Assembly (NCBI GenBank): GCA_023393165.1
Contig: JAEWMJ010000054.1
Span: 1-64,000, forward strand
DNA from: Bacillota bacterium
GTDB taxonomy: Bacteria > Bacillota > Clostridia > Christensenellales > Christensenellaceae
Length of the DNA: 64,000 bases
Direction: 5' to 3'
A program made the position numbers and the translations under genes. The notes beneath the pieces are model-generated. The model did no database searches, was not told the origin of the DNA, and saw only the letters and a program-made list of their open reading frames with translations. This document shows, piece after piece, positions 51,585 through 60,645 of this stretch (positions are counted from its first letter, which is position 1; every line of letters begins with the position of its first letter).

Positions 51585-51684
51585 ATGTTTAAAGCCGCTG
51601 AAGCATCTTAATTAGGAATGTTTATTATAATTGTTTCTTATGTGATATAAATCTAATTGTTATTTTTTAGCTGTATTCATTCAA

Positions 51685-51711
51685 AAAAGAGGCTTCAGGA
51701 AAGCCTCTTTT
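51685..51711. terminator. Bidirectional terminator between convergent units
   Basis: AAAAGAGGCTT and AAGCCTCTTTT form a perfect 11-pair stem with a five-base loop. It serves both the histidine kinase (plus) and the TPM gene (minus). Confidence 0.85.
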
Positions 51712-51724
51712 AAAGTAATAGAAT

Positions 51725-52597
51725 TTAAAATCTTCTTCCGCCGCCGCCGTGGGTGTTCCCGGAACTGGAGGAATGCGTTGAAGAACCGGCTGAACCGGAA
51801 TCCGGAGGAGGAATATACCGCGATGTCGTATGCGTGTCTATTAAATTGTCCATCCTGCTGTTTAAAACAAGCTTCGCTTCCTTTCTGTAGTCGTAGGGAA
51901 CGGGTTTGTATTCCTTTTTATACTGTTTATAGATGATTAGAACAACCAGTCCGCCTATGCCCGCTCCTATCAGAATGCTGATCACGATCCAGTCCGCCGT
52001 CAGGGTCCTGGACGAAACTGGTGGTCTGTAGTTTTCGGATGCCGATACAGGCTGCTCGTGCACACCGGCTGCCAACTCCGACTCAGGTTTGCCGTCCTGA
52101 CTGTATGTCGAAGCCGGTTGCCCGGACTTCCCTGATACAGGGCCCGCGTCGATATAGTCTTCCATTTTTTTGATTGAGCGCTGCATGGCGCCGAAATAAT
52201 CCTGATCCGAAACGTACTCATATTGCAGGTCAAGCAGATCATTGATACGTGCATCGTTTAAGATATCGATCATTTTCCCGGACGTGGAGATATAGAGTTC
52301 CCGGCTGTCCATATTGATCAAAAACAGCACGCCGTCTTTTCCGAATCCATTCTGGTCGTAAAAATCGTCCGCGTAGACTTGGGAGGTTTTTCCCTGATCG
52401 TCGGTGATGGTTACTATTATAAGATCAGAATCAAAGGCGAGCACATATGCGTCGACTGTTTCCTGAAGCTGCGCCGTCTCATCCAGCGTAAACAGTTCCG
52501 CGTTGTCATATATTTTTTGCCCGGCGGCAAATGCCGCCGAAGGTACAAGAACAAAAACAAGGAGTACGGTTATAATACTTATCAATATTTTTCTCAT
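51725..52597 (-). CDS. ydjH: TPM-domain membrane protein (YdjH/YgcG-like)
   Basis: This 290-residue protein has a signal peptide (MRKILISIITVLLVFVLVPSAAFA), a TPM domain (IYDNAELFTLDETAQLQETVDAY ... NGFGKDGVLFLINMDSRELYISTSGKM, about 29-140), a Ser/Pro-rich linker, a membrane helix (about 205-227) and a cytoplasmic tail ending in Ser and Gly-rich GGGGRRF. In B. subtilis ydjG-ydjH-ydjI form a membrane-stress complex with PspA; the same three families are adjacent here. ATG 52597 follows GGGGTGG and overlaps the previous gene by four bases. Confidence 0.87.
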   Translation of the reverse strand: MRKILISIITVLLVFVLVPSAAFAAGQKIYDNAELFTLDETAQLQETVDAYVLAFDSDLIIVTITDDQGKTSQVYADDFYDQNGFGKDGVLFLINMDSRELYISTSGKMIDILNDARINDLLDLQYEYVSDQDYFGAMQRSIKKMEDYIDAGPVSGKSGQPASTYSQDGKPESELAAGVHEQPVSASENYRPPVSSRTLTADWIVISILIGAGIGGLVVLIIYKQYKKEYKPVPYDYRKEAKLVLNSRMDNLIDTHTTSRYIPPPDSGSAGSSTHSSSSGNTHGGGGRRF

Positions 52598-53640
52598 AGC
52601 AGCCACCCCATTAACATCAGAATCCCGGCAATTCCGGCAGTAAGGCCAGCAAACAGTATGGACAGCTTTTTGGGGCTGACCGGCACGCGGCCCGCGATTT
52701 TTCCCGATTCGCCGTTCATGGAAAAATAGTAATCCTCTCCTTTATACTTATAGGTGAACATCCATGCGGGCAGCATGAGATAGAGCCACTTTTCACTCTC
52801 GGCTGCCGCCTTTTGACTGATGACGGAGAGGGACGAATATCCCGAAACTGTGCCTAAAAGAAGGCTTTTGCTGGATTCCTGTATGATCTGCTCCACCTTG
52901 GGGCGGGCGTTTTCTTTTTCTATGTTCCGCTTCTCGGCAAGAAAACCCGAGAAGAAGGCGGGTGAAAAGGGCACAGCCTTTGTCATATCATACGGATGTA
53001 CGCCGTCCAGGATGCGCGCCTGTTTTTTATCAAGAGCGGTTACGGCAATATCGTTGAAATCGATATCGCCTTCCCGGATGACGGTATATATGCTTGTTTC
53101 CGTGTATTCCGTGTTTCCGCTTCTCCAGGTCCTGACCTTCTCGCCACGCGCGGAAAGTCCTGCGGAAACCTTGCAGTCCACCACCCAGAAGGGATAATAT
53201 ACGCCCATCAAAAGTTCGCTCTTTGCCTGTTTCAGGAATTCGTCCTGTATGAATTTCTTTTTCCCGCACCATTCTTTAAACAGTTCCTGCACTCTTGCTT
53301 TTTCCACTGTGAACGGAACAACATAATCCGGTTTGTATGTTCCGTCAACCTTGCCTGAAAGAATGACCGGATTATGGCAATAGACGCACATGGTTGCGGC
53401 TGTGGTATCGTCCGTGATCACTTCCGCGCCGCAGCTTGGGCAGCGGTACAGTGAATTTCCGGCATAATCGCCGCTATCTGACGATTCCGGGCTGCCATTT
53501 GTGTCGCTTTGCGCCTTGGGCGCATTCAGCTCTTCTTCTGTGAACTGCGCATTACAGTACTCGCATGCGAAGTTTCCGCTCTGCGGATCGAAAATCAATC
53601 CGGCGTCGCAGTTGGGGCATTTGTATGTTACAGTCGGCAT
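52594..53640 (-). CDS. ydjG: Zinc-ribbon (TFIIB-like) membrane protein, YdjG-like
   Basis: The 348-residue protein starts with a zinc ribbon (YKCPNCDAGLIFDPQSGNFACEYCNAQF, about 5-32), then a second one (YRCPSCGAEVITDDTTAATMCVYCHNPVIL, about 62-91), a long beta-rich region (YVVPFTVEKARVQELFKEW; VYYPFWVVDCKVSAGLSARG) and one or two C-terminal helices (LSILFAGLTAGIAGILMLMGWLL). The open frame extends 42 codons further, but ATG 53640 follows GGAGGTGTGCCGAA. It sits between ydjI- and ydjH-like genes and probably links them. Confidence 0.85.
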   Translation of the reverse strand: MPTVTYKCPNCDAGLIFDPQSGNFACEYCNAQFTEEELNAPKAQSDTNGSPESSDSGDYAGNSLYRCPSCGAEVITDDTTAATMCVYCHNPVILSGKVDGTYKPDYVVPFTVEKARVQELFKEWCGKKKFIQDEFLKQAKSELLMGVYYPFWVVDCKVSAGLSARGEKVRTWRSGNTEYTETSIYTVIREGDIDFNDIAVTALDKKQARILDGVHPYDMTKAVPFSPAFFSGFLAEKRNIEKENARPKVEQIIQESSKSLLLGTVSGYSSLSVISQKAAAESEKWLYLMLPAWMFTYKYKGEDYYFSMNGESGKIAGRVPVSPKKLSILFAGLTAGIAGILMLMGWLL

Positions 53641-53666
53641 TTCGGCACACCTCCAATCCAGATTGC

Positions 53667-54935
53667 CTAGAACTTGGCACCGCATTCGGGACAAAACTTC
53701 GGGACCTCGCCCTCGGGCTTGTAGCCGCATTTTGGGCACGCCGCACCGTCCCTGGGTTTGCCGCATTTCGGGCAGAATTTAGCGTCCGCACTGTTGACGG
53801 CCCCGCATGCACATTTCCATCCTTCCTGCTTAATAGGTTTGCCGCATTCCGTGCAAAATTTAGCGCCTGCGCTGTTGACGGCTCCGCACGAACATTTCCA
53901 TCCGCCCTGCGCGCCGCCGGTCTGGGCGGCCTGCTGCTGCATCTGGGCCTGATTGCTTTGTGAAAATACCCCGGCAATATTTCCAGCCGCGTTCACGCCC
54001 ATGCCCATTCCCATAAAGGCGGCCATGGAGCCTGCTTCATTGGAACCAGCCGATTCAATGCCTCTTGCCATGGCTCCCTGCACATAGCCCTCGCGCACGC
54101 TCGGATTTTCTAGCATTGCGCCCTGGTTGCGCATGTTGATGAGTTTCTGGGATTCCTCATCATAGGATATGCTTGCAATACCCACGGACTGGATTTCCAT
54201 GCCGCGCATCTTCTTCCAATCCTCGTCCAGCGTTGTGCTCATGTACTTGCTCAGTTCCCGGCCCTTGGATGCCACATAAGATATCCGCACGCCGTCGGCA
54301 GACATCTGGTTGATGGTGCTTTGAATGGCTTCCAGAAACTCGCTTAAATATTGTTCGTTGATATCGGCGATATCCACCCGCACGGAATTGCGCGGAATGG
54401 CCTCGGCATAAAACCTCAGGGGATCCGTGATTTTTATGGAATAGGTGCCGTGCGCTCTTAGGAAAAGCTCCGCATTGTAAAAATTATCAAAATAATTGAT
54501 CGGGTTGTGCGTTCCGAATTTAATGCCCTTTATTTCCTGAAGGTTGATATAAAAAACCTGCTGTTTGCTGGAAGGCACTCCGCCGAACTTGATCCTGGAA
54601 AACGATTCCTTGATGGAATCGCCGAATTGTCCGTTGAACATGGAGGGAACGGTATTGTTGTCCACCTTGTAGTATCCTGGTTCCGAACTGTAATCCACAA
54701 CCTTGCCGCCGTCAACCAGCATCATGAACTGGTTATCGTAAACATGGATGATCGAACCGTCCGAAATAACGTCTTCCGTGCCGCGCCTGTTGCTGCTGCG
54801 CGCGTCCTCTTTGCGGACAAATACGCCTTTGGTAAATACCACCTGGTCGTTCATATTATCCGGTTCAATGACTTCCTGCCATTGATCGGCCAGGCCGCCG
54901 CCAACCGCTCCGAAAAAAGCTTTAATGATACCCAT
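53667..54935 (-). CDS. ydjI: SPFH-domain protein with tandem C-terminal zinc ribbons (YdjI-like)
   Basis: Residues 1-290 form an SPFH/band-7 domain of the YdjI (virion core protein-like) type: WQEVIEPDNMNDQVVFTKGVFVRKEDARSS, AELFLRAHGTYSIKITDP and LDEDWKKMRGMEIQSVGIASI. After a Gly/Ala/Met/Gln-rich linker come three or four CxxC zinc ribbons (WKCSCGAVNSAGAKFCTECG; WKCACGAVNSADAKFCPKCG; CPKCGYKPEGEVPKFCPECG). B. subtilis YdjI is needed to localise PspA; no pspA gene is present here. It is the first gene of the three-gene unit. Confidence 0.9.
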   Translation of the reverse strand: MGIIKAFFGAVGGGLADQWQEVIEPDNMNDQVVFTKGVFVRKEDARSSNRRGTEDVISDGSIIHVYDNQFMMLVDGGKVVDYSSEPGYYKVDNNTVPSMFNGQFGDSIKESFSRIKFGGVPSSKQQVFYINLQEIKGIKFGTHNPINYFDNFYNAELFLRAHGTYSIKITDPLRFYAEAIPRNSVRVDIADINEQYLSEFLEAIQSTINQMSADGVRISYVASKGRELSKYMSTTLDEDWKKMRGMEIQSVGIASISYDEESQKLINMRNQGAMLENPSVREGYVQGAMARGIESAGSNEAGSMAAFMGMGMGVNAAGNIAGVFSQSNQAQMQQQAAQTGGAQGGWKCSCGAVNSAGAKFCTECGKPIKQEGWKCACGAVNSADAKFCPKCGKPRDGAACPKCGYKPEGEVPKFCPECGAKF

Positions 54936-56119
54936 AATAACCCTCCGTTTTAGTATTTTAAATAAAATGTTTGAACTTTGCCATGAAACTACAAAACCAT
55001 TATATATGATAAAACCGGAAAAAACTACAATATTTAATGAAACGCTTCCTTATGTATATCGGACAGTCAGAGCCTTTATCTCCGGTTCATACGCAATCTG
55101 CTGTCCCATAGTTCAAGTTATTCATATATATGATATATATTCCTATATTGTAAATAACAGGCGGATCAAAAAACACTTTTCATAAACGCACTCTTTTATA
55201 ATAATAACTAACAAACCCAAAAAATCATGAAGGTAAAATTTCACAAGCTGTTTTTATCAGTCGGATTAAAATTCGGCGGTAAGCAGCGCTGAGTTTAAGA
55301 GCAATGGTTAAAGTAGATATAAAAATACACGAACTCCACTGGAAATGTGGATTCAACCATAAGGCCGGTCAGGTCTTTGGAAGAATCCGTATTCTTTTTT
55401 AACAGAAAATCCGTTCTTTTTAGCATCAGCTGGGCGTTTCACATACATTTTTTAATTCCCGAACTGTTTTTTATTTTATAAAAATCGAACCAGAAAATGG
55501 ATCATACAGACAAAATAATAAAAATTGCTTTAAACTTTTGGGATTTATTTCCGATAGATAAGATGGAATACTTCATGCCTGCGGTCCCTTAAACCAGGCC
55601 GGGCTTTACATGCTGGAAAGGCGGGATGCAGCTATACAAGATATAAGTTTTTTGAGAGACGAGTAAACGGATTGAATTGGTAAAGTAAAATGTTTTAAAA
55701 AAATAATGCCGGAAATGATGCAGCTGTTTTGGACTTGAAGAGGCATTGAATTTTAATAAGTCTCATATCATTAAGACTGCTTTTAAAATTGTACAACCTG
55801 GATAAACCCAAAATCAAGTATCCTATAATCTTTACTGTCAGAAGAACTGGTAAATATTTTTCTTATCTTTGCTCCTGAATTTTTACAAGAAAAATTATTA
55901 GAACCTGCTGTCCGGCATTCTGAGTTTGTTTCGGTTACAGAAAGGTGTCTTTTTGCATATCTGAATTTTTAAAGACTGGAGGGTTCAAAACAAATCGGTG
56001 TGGCACGGCTGTAACAGCGGTTATGCAAGAAGAAACGAAAAGAAACCAGGCAAGGTTTCAACTTGTTTTCTGTAAAATAAATTTAAAAATTATGATGGAG
56101 AAAAAATGGGAGACATAAA
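54936..56119. other. AT-rich intergenic stretch without recognisable genes
   Basis: These 1184 bases have frequent stops in every frame. The longest open stretches are under 90 codons, and I see no ribosome site before them. Short open pieces such as MDHTDKIIKIALNFWDLFPI (55497 onward, 31 codons) could be decayed coding sequence. I found no c-di-GMP riboswitch consensus before the MCP gene. The MCP 5' region has TGGAGAAAAAATGGGAGACATAAA as a ribosome site. Confidence 0.6.
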
Positions 56120-58444
56120 ATGAAACGGTTTAATAATTTAAAAATCGGCACAAAACTGACCGCGGGATTTCTGATAGTCGCGGTAATTGCCGGAATAGTG
56201 GGGTTGCTCGGCCTCATGAATCTGAATAAGGTATTCAGCCAGAGCGAACGCCTCTATAAAGAAAATGCATTGGGTATCGATTATATGGGGAATGCGTCTA
56301 TCTATTATCAGCGCCTGCGTTACAATGCCCTTAAAATGGACTTGCTGGAAGACGACAGCGCTTTTCAAACCAGTATAGATAAAATAGACCAATTCACCGG
56401 GCTGGTGGACGAGAACTTAACGAAGTATGAAGCGGGAATCACAACGGAGGAAGACAGAACCACGCTTAACGAAATAAAGTCGCTTTTTGAACAGTATAAA
56501 TCCCTGATCGGTCAGGCTGTTGAATTGGCCAAGGCCGGGAAAATGAGCGAATCCGAAGCAATCATTACGTACGGCGCGCAAGCCGTAGGCGATAAATTAC
56601 AGGCGGATTTTGACACCGCGTTTGCATATAACGAGAAAAGCGCGCAGAACAGATTTGATCAAAATATCCAGATAAAGAATCAGTCCACGCTTACAATGAT
56701 CATTGCGGTGGGAATAGGCGTGATTGCGGCGATCCTGCTCGGGATCCTGATTTCAAGGTCAATCAGCAAACCGATGAGAAAAATGGTTGCCGCGGCCGAT
56801 AAATTGGCGTCCGGCGATACCGGTGTGACGCTTGACATCAGCTCAAAGGATGAAGTGGGAATACTCGCAAGATCGTTTGGAAGCGTTGTCGCCGCAATTA
56901 AAAAACTGACGGCGGATACCAATATGCTGGTTGAGGCGGTAAAGGAAGGAAGGCTCTCCGTGCGGGCCGACGAATCCGGGCATGAAGGCGATTACCGCAA
57001 GGTGGTTGATGGCCTGAATAATACCCTGGATGCCTTCATGCAGCCTTTCAGCGTCGTTGCGCAACAATTGGATCTGATTTCGAAGGGATTGTCCTCGGAT
57101 CTGCTGGATACAGATATGTACCGCGGGGATTTTAAAATCATTATTGAGAATATAAATACGGTAAGGATTTCTCTGAGGGAACTGGTAAATGATTCACTGA
57201 TGCTATCCGGAGCTGCGGTGGAAGGAAAACTTGAGACGCGCGCGGATGCGGAAAAACATCAGGGAGGGTACAAAAGCATCATAGAAGGCTTTAATCATAC
57301 ACTGGACGCCATAACCCATCCGGTAAGCGAGGCATCGGCCGTGCTGGCGGAAATAGCCCATGGCAATCTGAATGTAACTATGAACGGCGATTACAAGGGA
57401 GACCATGCGATCATCAAGAACGCGCTGAACGAGACCATCAATGCAATCAAAGGCTATATCATTGAAATCGATGATGTACTTGGACGGATGGCGCTGGGAG
57501 ATATGACGGTTGAAATCACCTCCGAGTATAAAGGTGATTTTGTACAGCTTAAAAATTCCATCAATCTGATTGCAGCGGATCTGAACGATATTCTGGCGGG
57601 TATAAACACTGCGGCTGACCAGGTTTCCGCCGGAGCTTCGCAGGTGTCAAGCGGCAATCAGGAAATCTCACAGGGGGCGGCCGAACAGGCAAGCTCAATA
57701 GAGGAATTAACGGCATCAATAACACAAATTGCCGAAGAAACAAGCCGCAACGCGGAGAATTCCAAAAAATCAAATGAAATGGCAATGGAAGCAAAGAAAG
57801 CGGCCGAGGATGGAAACCTGCAGATGAAGGATATGCTTCTTTCCATGCAAGAAATCAATGAATCATCCGGGAATATCTCAAAAATCATAAAAGTAATAGA
57901 CGATATTGCGTTCCAGACGAATATTCTGGCCCTGAATGCGGCGGTGGAAGCGGCGCGCGCAGGCGTTCACGGCAAAGGGTTTGCCGTGGTGGCGGAAGAG
58001 GTGAGAAACCTGGCTGCCCGAAGCGCGGACGCGGCAAAGGAGACCGCTGAACTGATCGAAGGCTCCGTCAGAAAGGTCGAAGCCGGAACAAAGATTGCGC
58101 AGGATACGGCGTCCGCATTGACCAGGATAGTAAAAAACGTTGAGAATACCGTGGAGATCGGCGAGCAAATTGCGGTTTCGTCGGGCGAGCAGGCGGCGGG
58201 TATTGCGCAGGTTAACCAGGGAATCGAGCAGATGTCCCAGGTTGTGCAGACAAATTCCGCGTCGGCTCAGGAAGGCGCCGCTGCCAGCCAGGAATTATCC
58301 GGACAGGCGGAATTACTGAAAGAAAAGATCGGCCGGTTTAAACTCAAAGGAAGACCGGATCAATCCGCTCCGGGCCTTTCGGGTAATGAGGTTACATTTG
58401 CTGAAGATAAAGAATCAGAGGCAGCTTTAACCGAAAAGTATTGA
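56120..58444 (+). CDS. Methyl-accepting chemotaxis protein
   Basis: This 774-residue receptor has a first helix (about 13-33), an extracellular four-helix-bundle (4HB_MCP-like) domain to about 190, a second helix (about 193-215), a HAMP domain, then two further HAMP-like/linker repeats (DGLNNTLDAFMQPFSVVAQQL and EGFNHTLDAITHPVSEASAVL), and the MCP signalling domain with ALNAAVEAARAGVHGKGFAV and EEVRNLAARSADAAKETAEL. Repeated VDGLNNTLDA / IEGFNHTLDA segments indicate poly-HAMP architecture. No C-terminal CheR pentapeptide is seen. Ligand unknown. Confidence 0.95.
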   Translation: MKRFNNLKIGTKLTAGFLIVAVIAGIVGLLGLMNLNKVFSQSERLYKENALGIDYMGNASIYYQRLRYNALKMDLLEDDSAFQTSIDKIDQFTGLVDENLTKYEAGITTEEDRTTLNEIKSLFEQYKSLIGQAVELAKAGKMSESEAIITYGAQAVGDKLQADFDTAFAYNEKSAQNRFDQNIQIKNQSTLTMIIAVGIGVIAAILLGILISRSISKPMRKMVAAADKLASGDTGVTLDISSKDEVGILARSFGSVVAAIKKLTADTNMLVEAVKEGRLSVRADESGHEGDYRKVVDGLNNTLDAFMQPFSVVAQQLDLISKGLSSDLLDTDMYRGDFKIIIENINTVRISLRELVNDSLMLSGAAVEGKLETRADAEKHQGGYKSIIEGFNHTLDAITHPVSEASAVLAEIAHGNLNVTMNGDYKGDHAIIKNALNETINAIKGYIIEIDDVLGRMALGDMTVEITSEYKGDFVQLKNSINLIAADLNDILAGINTAADQVSAGASQVSSGNQEISQGAAEQASSIEELTASITQIAEETSRNAENSKKSNEMAMEAKKAAEDGNLQMKDMLLSMQEINESSGNISKIIKVIDDIAFQTNILALNAAVEAARAGVHGKGFAVVAEEVRNLAARSADAAKETAELIEGSVRKVEAGTKIAQDTASALTRIVKNVENTVEIGEQIAVSSGEQAAGIAQVNQGIEQMSQVVQTNSASAQEGAAASQELSGQAELLKEKIGRFKLKGRPDQSAPGLSGNEVTFAEDKESEAALTEKY

Positions 58445-58492
58445 GACGGATATGCAGGCGTCGGTTTAAGGGGCATTTATAAACAGAAAAAG

Positions 58493-58518
58493 AGGATTCC
58501 CGGGCAGCAGGGAATCCT
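58493..58518. terminator. Terminator after the MCP gene
   Basis: AGGATTCCC pairs with GGGAATCCT around an eight-base loop; TCGTTTTTTA follows on the plus strand. Confidence 0.8.
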
Positions 58519-58567
58519 TCGTTTTTTAGTGAGTATAAAAAAATCCATGATTGATAACTGCCCCAAG

Positions 58568-60406
58568 TTAAATCCCTAATTCCCTTATATCCGGAAGAGC
58601 CGCTTCCGCCTGTTTATCCTTGAGAGCCTTTTTTATTCTGCGGCTAAGGGCATAATTGCATGTGCCTGCAACCGGACACCGGCCGCAGTTAAAGCAACTT
58701 GTCTCGGGATAGAATTTTTCAATAATATGCCCCGGATCTTTCATTTTATCGCATACGTCGCTCGCGATTTTCTCCGGATAAAATAAATGAAGAATGGAAT
58801 CTATTCTATCGGCTGTAACTCCTTGGGCAGCCGCCGACGCATAATGGGCTAAGCAGCGGTAATATTTATCTTGGTCGGAACCGAAATAATAGTTTGCAAA
58901 CTTCATCCACATGAGTGCTGCCTCCTTAAAGTTTCCAAGCTTGTATAGGCAGACGCTCAGCAAAAAAAGATGTTCAAAGGGCATTCCGACAAATTTGTCA
59001 CTGTACTCCACCCCGGCCATCATGAAAAAAGAAAGTTCGTTCAAGGCATTTTGCCTGGCCATTAAATAATCTGCCAGAATTTTAATATTTTCATCCGGCG
59101 TATTATGGAGATTTCTTACTACCTGTCGGAGCCTCATCTCCAGTTCGGCATTTTTTAGGACAGACAAATCTACCCGGTACATTTCACTGACCCCCGGAAC
59201 AATGACATGGTAGGAAGGAAATCCAAGATAAGAAACATCCCTGATCAGAACGTCATATCCATCCAAAATAATGGTTTGCAGCATGGATTTCAGTAAATCG
59301 CCGTTGGATTTTCCTGCTGTGTCCGGAAAGGGTGAAAATTCATAATCTGCTTTTTGGTTGAACGTCTCCAGCGGATATTGTCCCAGGCCCAGCTTTGTTA
59401 TGTTTAACAAATTTTCTTCAGGATCCACTTCAGCCGGGTCCATTGCGGGGTCAAATATCAGATAACTGAGTCCTGTAAATGCTTCCAGGTTTTTTCCCTG
59501 CAGCGCTTCACTGAATGCCCTTTCCAGAGCAATTTCGAAATCAGGGTGAGCGCCAAACTTCATGCCGTAACTCTGCCTTCTTTTATCAATAATTATCAGT
59601 GCGACAACCGGATACTTCCCGCCAAGAGAACCATCCTTCACCATTACCTTATAACGTCCCTCATTTTCGATATTCTTTATAGTTTTATAGAGCTTTTCAT
59701 ATCTCATCAAATACCAGTCGGGTACATTGGGGAGACTTATTTTTTCTTTGAATATCTTTATGTTGACAAACCTTTCAAAAATTTCCGAAATGCCCTGTAC
59801 CAGCGTTTCCTCCGGTGTGTTTCCCGCACACATCCCATTGGTATAATATAACCTTCTGGAAAGAGAATATGGGATGTATTCATACCGTTTATGCAGCACG
59901 CTGTAATATGTAATAGTAAGGAAATTGTCGCCAAAAAACCTGTTGGGAATCTTCCATAAATTCATTTTGTCTGTTTTGCTCAAATGTCCGTAAAGTTTTC
60001 TTTGTTCTTCATCGCCATTAAATTGCAAAAGCATCTCAACAAAAGCGTTTCCGGAGTCCGCCAGTTCGGCGGCGCTCATTATTTTTTCGTCGGGAGCGAC
60101 GATAAAACCTCTATACTTAAGTACATCATCTTCAAAATCGCCTGAACTCAATGAATCATTTTGGAGCCTCTCCATAAATTCCGCGTAGGCGCTTGCCCGG
60201 GCGAATTCTTTTGTTGCGCCCTTGCCATTTGTGGAAAATTCGCTGGAGCCCCTGATGTTTACGCTTAGAGTATAAAAACCGCCGACTTTAGTATCTGTCC
60301 AATTTTCCTCGAGCACTAATCCCAAACCTTTTAAAATAGTTTTAATGTTTTTCACTGTTTCTTCCGGTGTCTGCTCCTTATACTTGCTTTCTCTGGAAGC
60401 CTGCAT
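58568..60406 (-). CDS. YcaO-domain protein with C-terminal TPR-like region and Cys cluster
   Basis: YcaO proteins use ATP to activate amide backbones (azoline or thioamide formation). This 612-residue protein has the ATP/Mg motifs FSTNGKGATKEFARASAYAEFMERL (about 58-82) and NGMCAGNTPEETLVQGISEIFERF (about 189-212), and later YPLETFNQ and FPSYHVIVPGVSE. The C-terminal 170 residues are helical and TPR-like (LLSVCLYKLGNFKEAALMWMKFA), ending with a four-Cys cluster CFNCGRCPVAGTC (about 573-585). The TPR-like tail recalls E. coli YcaO. No precursor peptide, TfuA or cyclodehydratase partner is adjacent. The substrate is unknown. Confidence 0.88.
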   Translation of the reverse strand: MQASRESKYKEQTPEETVKNIKTILKGLGLVLEENWTDTKVGGFYTLSVNIRGSSEFSTNGKGATKEFARASAYAEFMERLQNDSLSSGDFEDDVLKYRGFIVAPDEKIMSAAELADSGNAFVEMLLQFNGDEEQRKLYGHLSKTDKMNLWKIPNRFFGDNFLTITYYSVLHKRYEYIPYSLSRRLYYTNGMCAGNTPEETLVQGISEIFERFVNIKIFKEKISLPNVPDWYLMRYEKLYKTIKNIENEGRYKVMVKDGSLGGKYPVVALIIIDKRRQSYGMKFGAHPDFEIALERAFSEALQGKNLEAFTGLSYLIFDPAMDPAEVDPEENLLNITKLGLGQYPLETFNQKADYEFSPFPDTAGKSNGDLLKSMLQTIILDGYDVLIRDVSYLGFPSYHVIVPGVSEMYRVDLSVLKNAELEMRLRQVVRNLHNTPDENIKILADYLMARQNALNELSFFMMAGVEYSDKFVGMPFEHLFLLSVCLYKLGNFKEAALMWMKFANYYFGSDQDKYYRCLAHYASAAAQGVTADRIDSILHLFYPEKIASDVCDKMKDPGHIIEKFYPETSCFNCGRCPVAGTCNYALSRRIKKALKDKQAEAALPDIRELGI

Positions 60407-60645
60407 TTATTTCACAACCTTTCAATGATACATTTACTGTTATAGACAAAACATAATATTCTTTAAAAAATTGAAAGGTTCTATCTAATTACAGGCTTTC
60501 AGTGAATAATATGCATATGTGTTTCTCATAAAAATTTGTAATATAATGGGTTGTGTTTTATAGTATACTTATAATTTGTTTTGCACGAAACGGAAAACCA
60601 CTTGCCTTCGGTAAGGATATATCCATAAAAAAGGAGTAAAGTACT

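Noticed and set aside
55950..56119. c-di-GMP riboswitch upstream of the MCP
   Set aside because: The conserved GEMM core sequences were not found.
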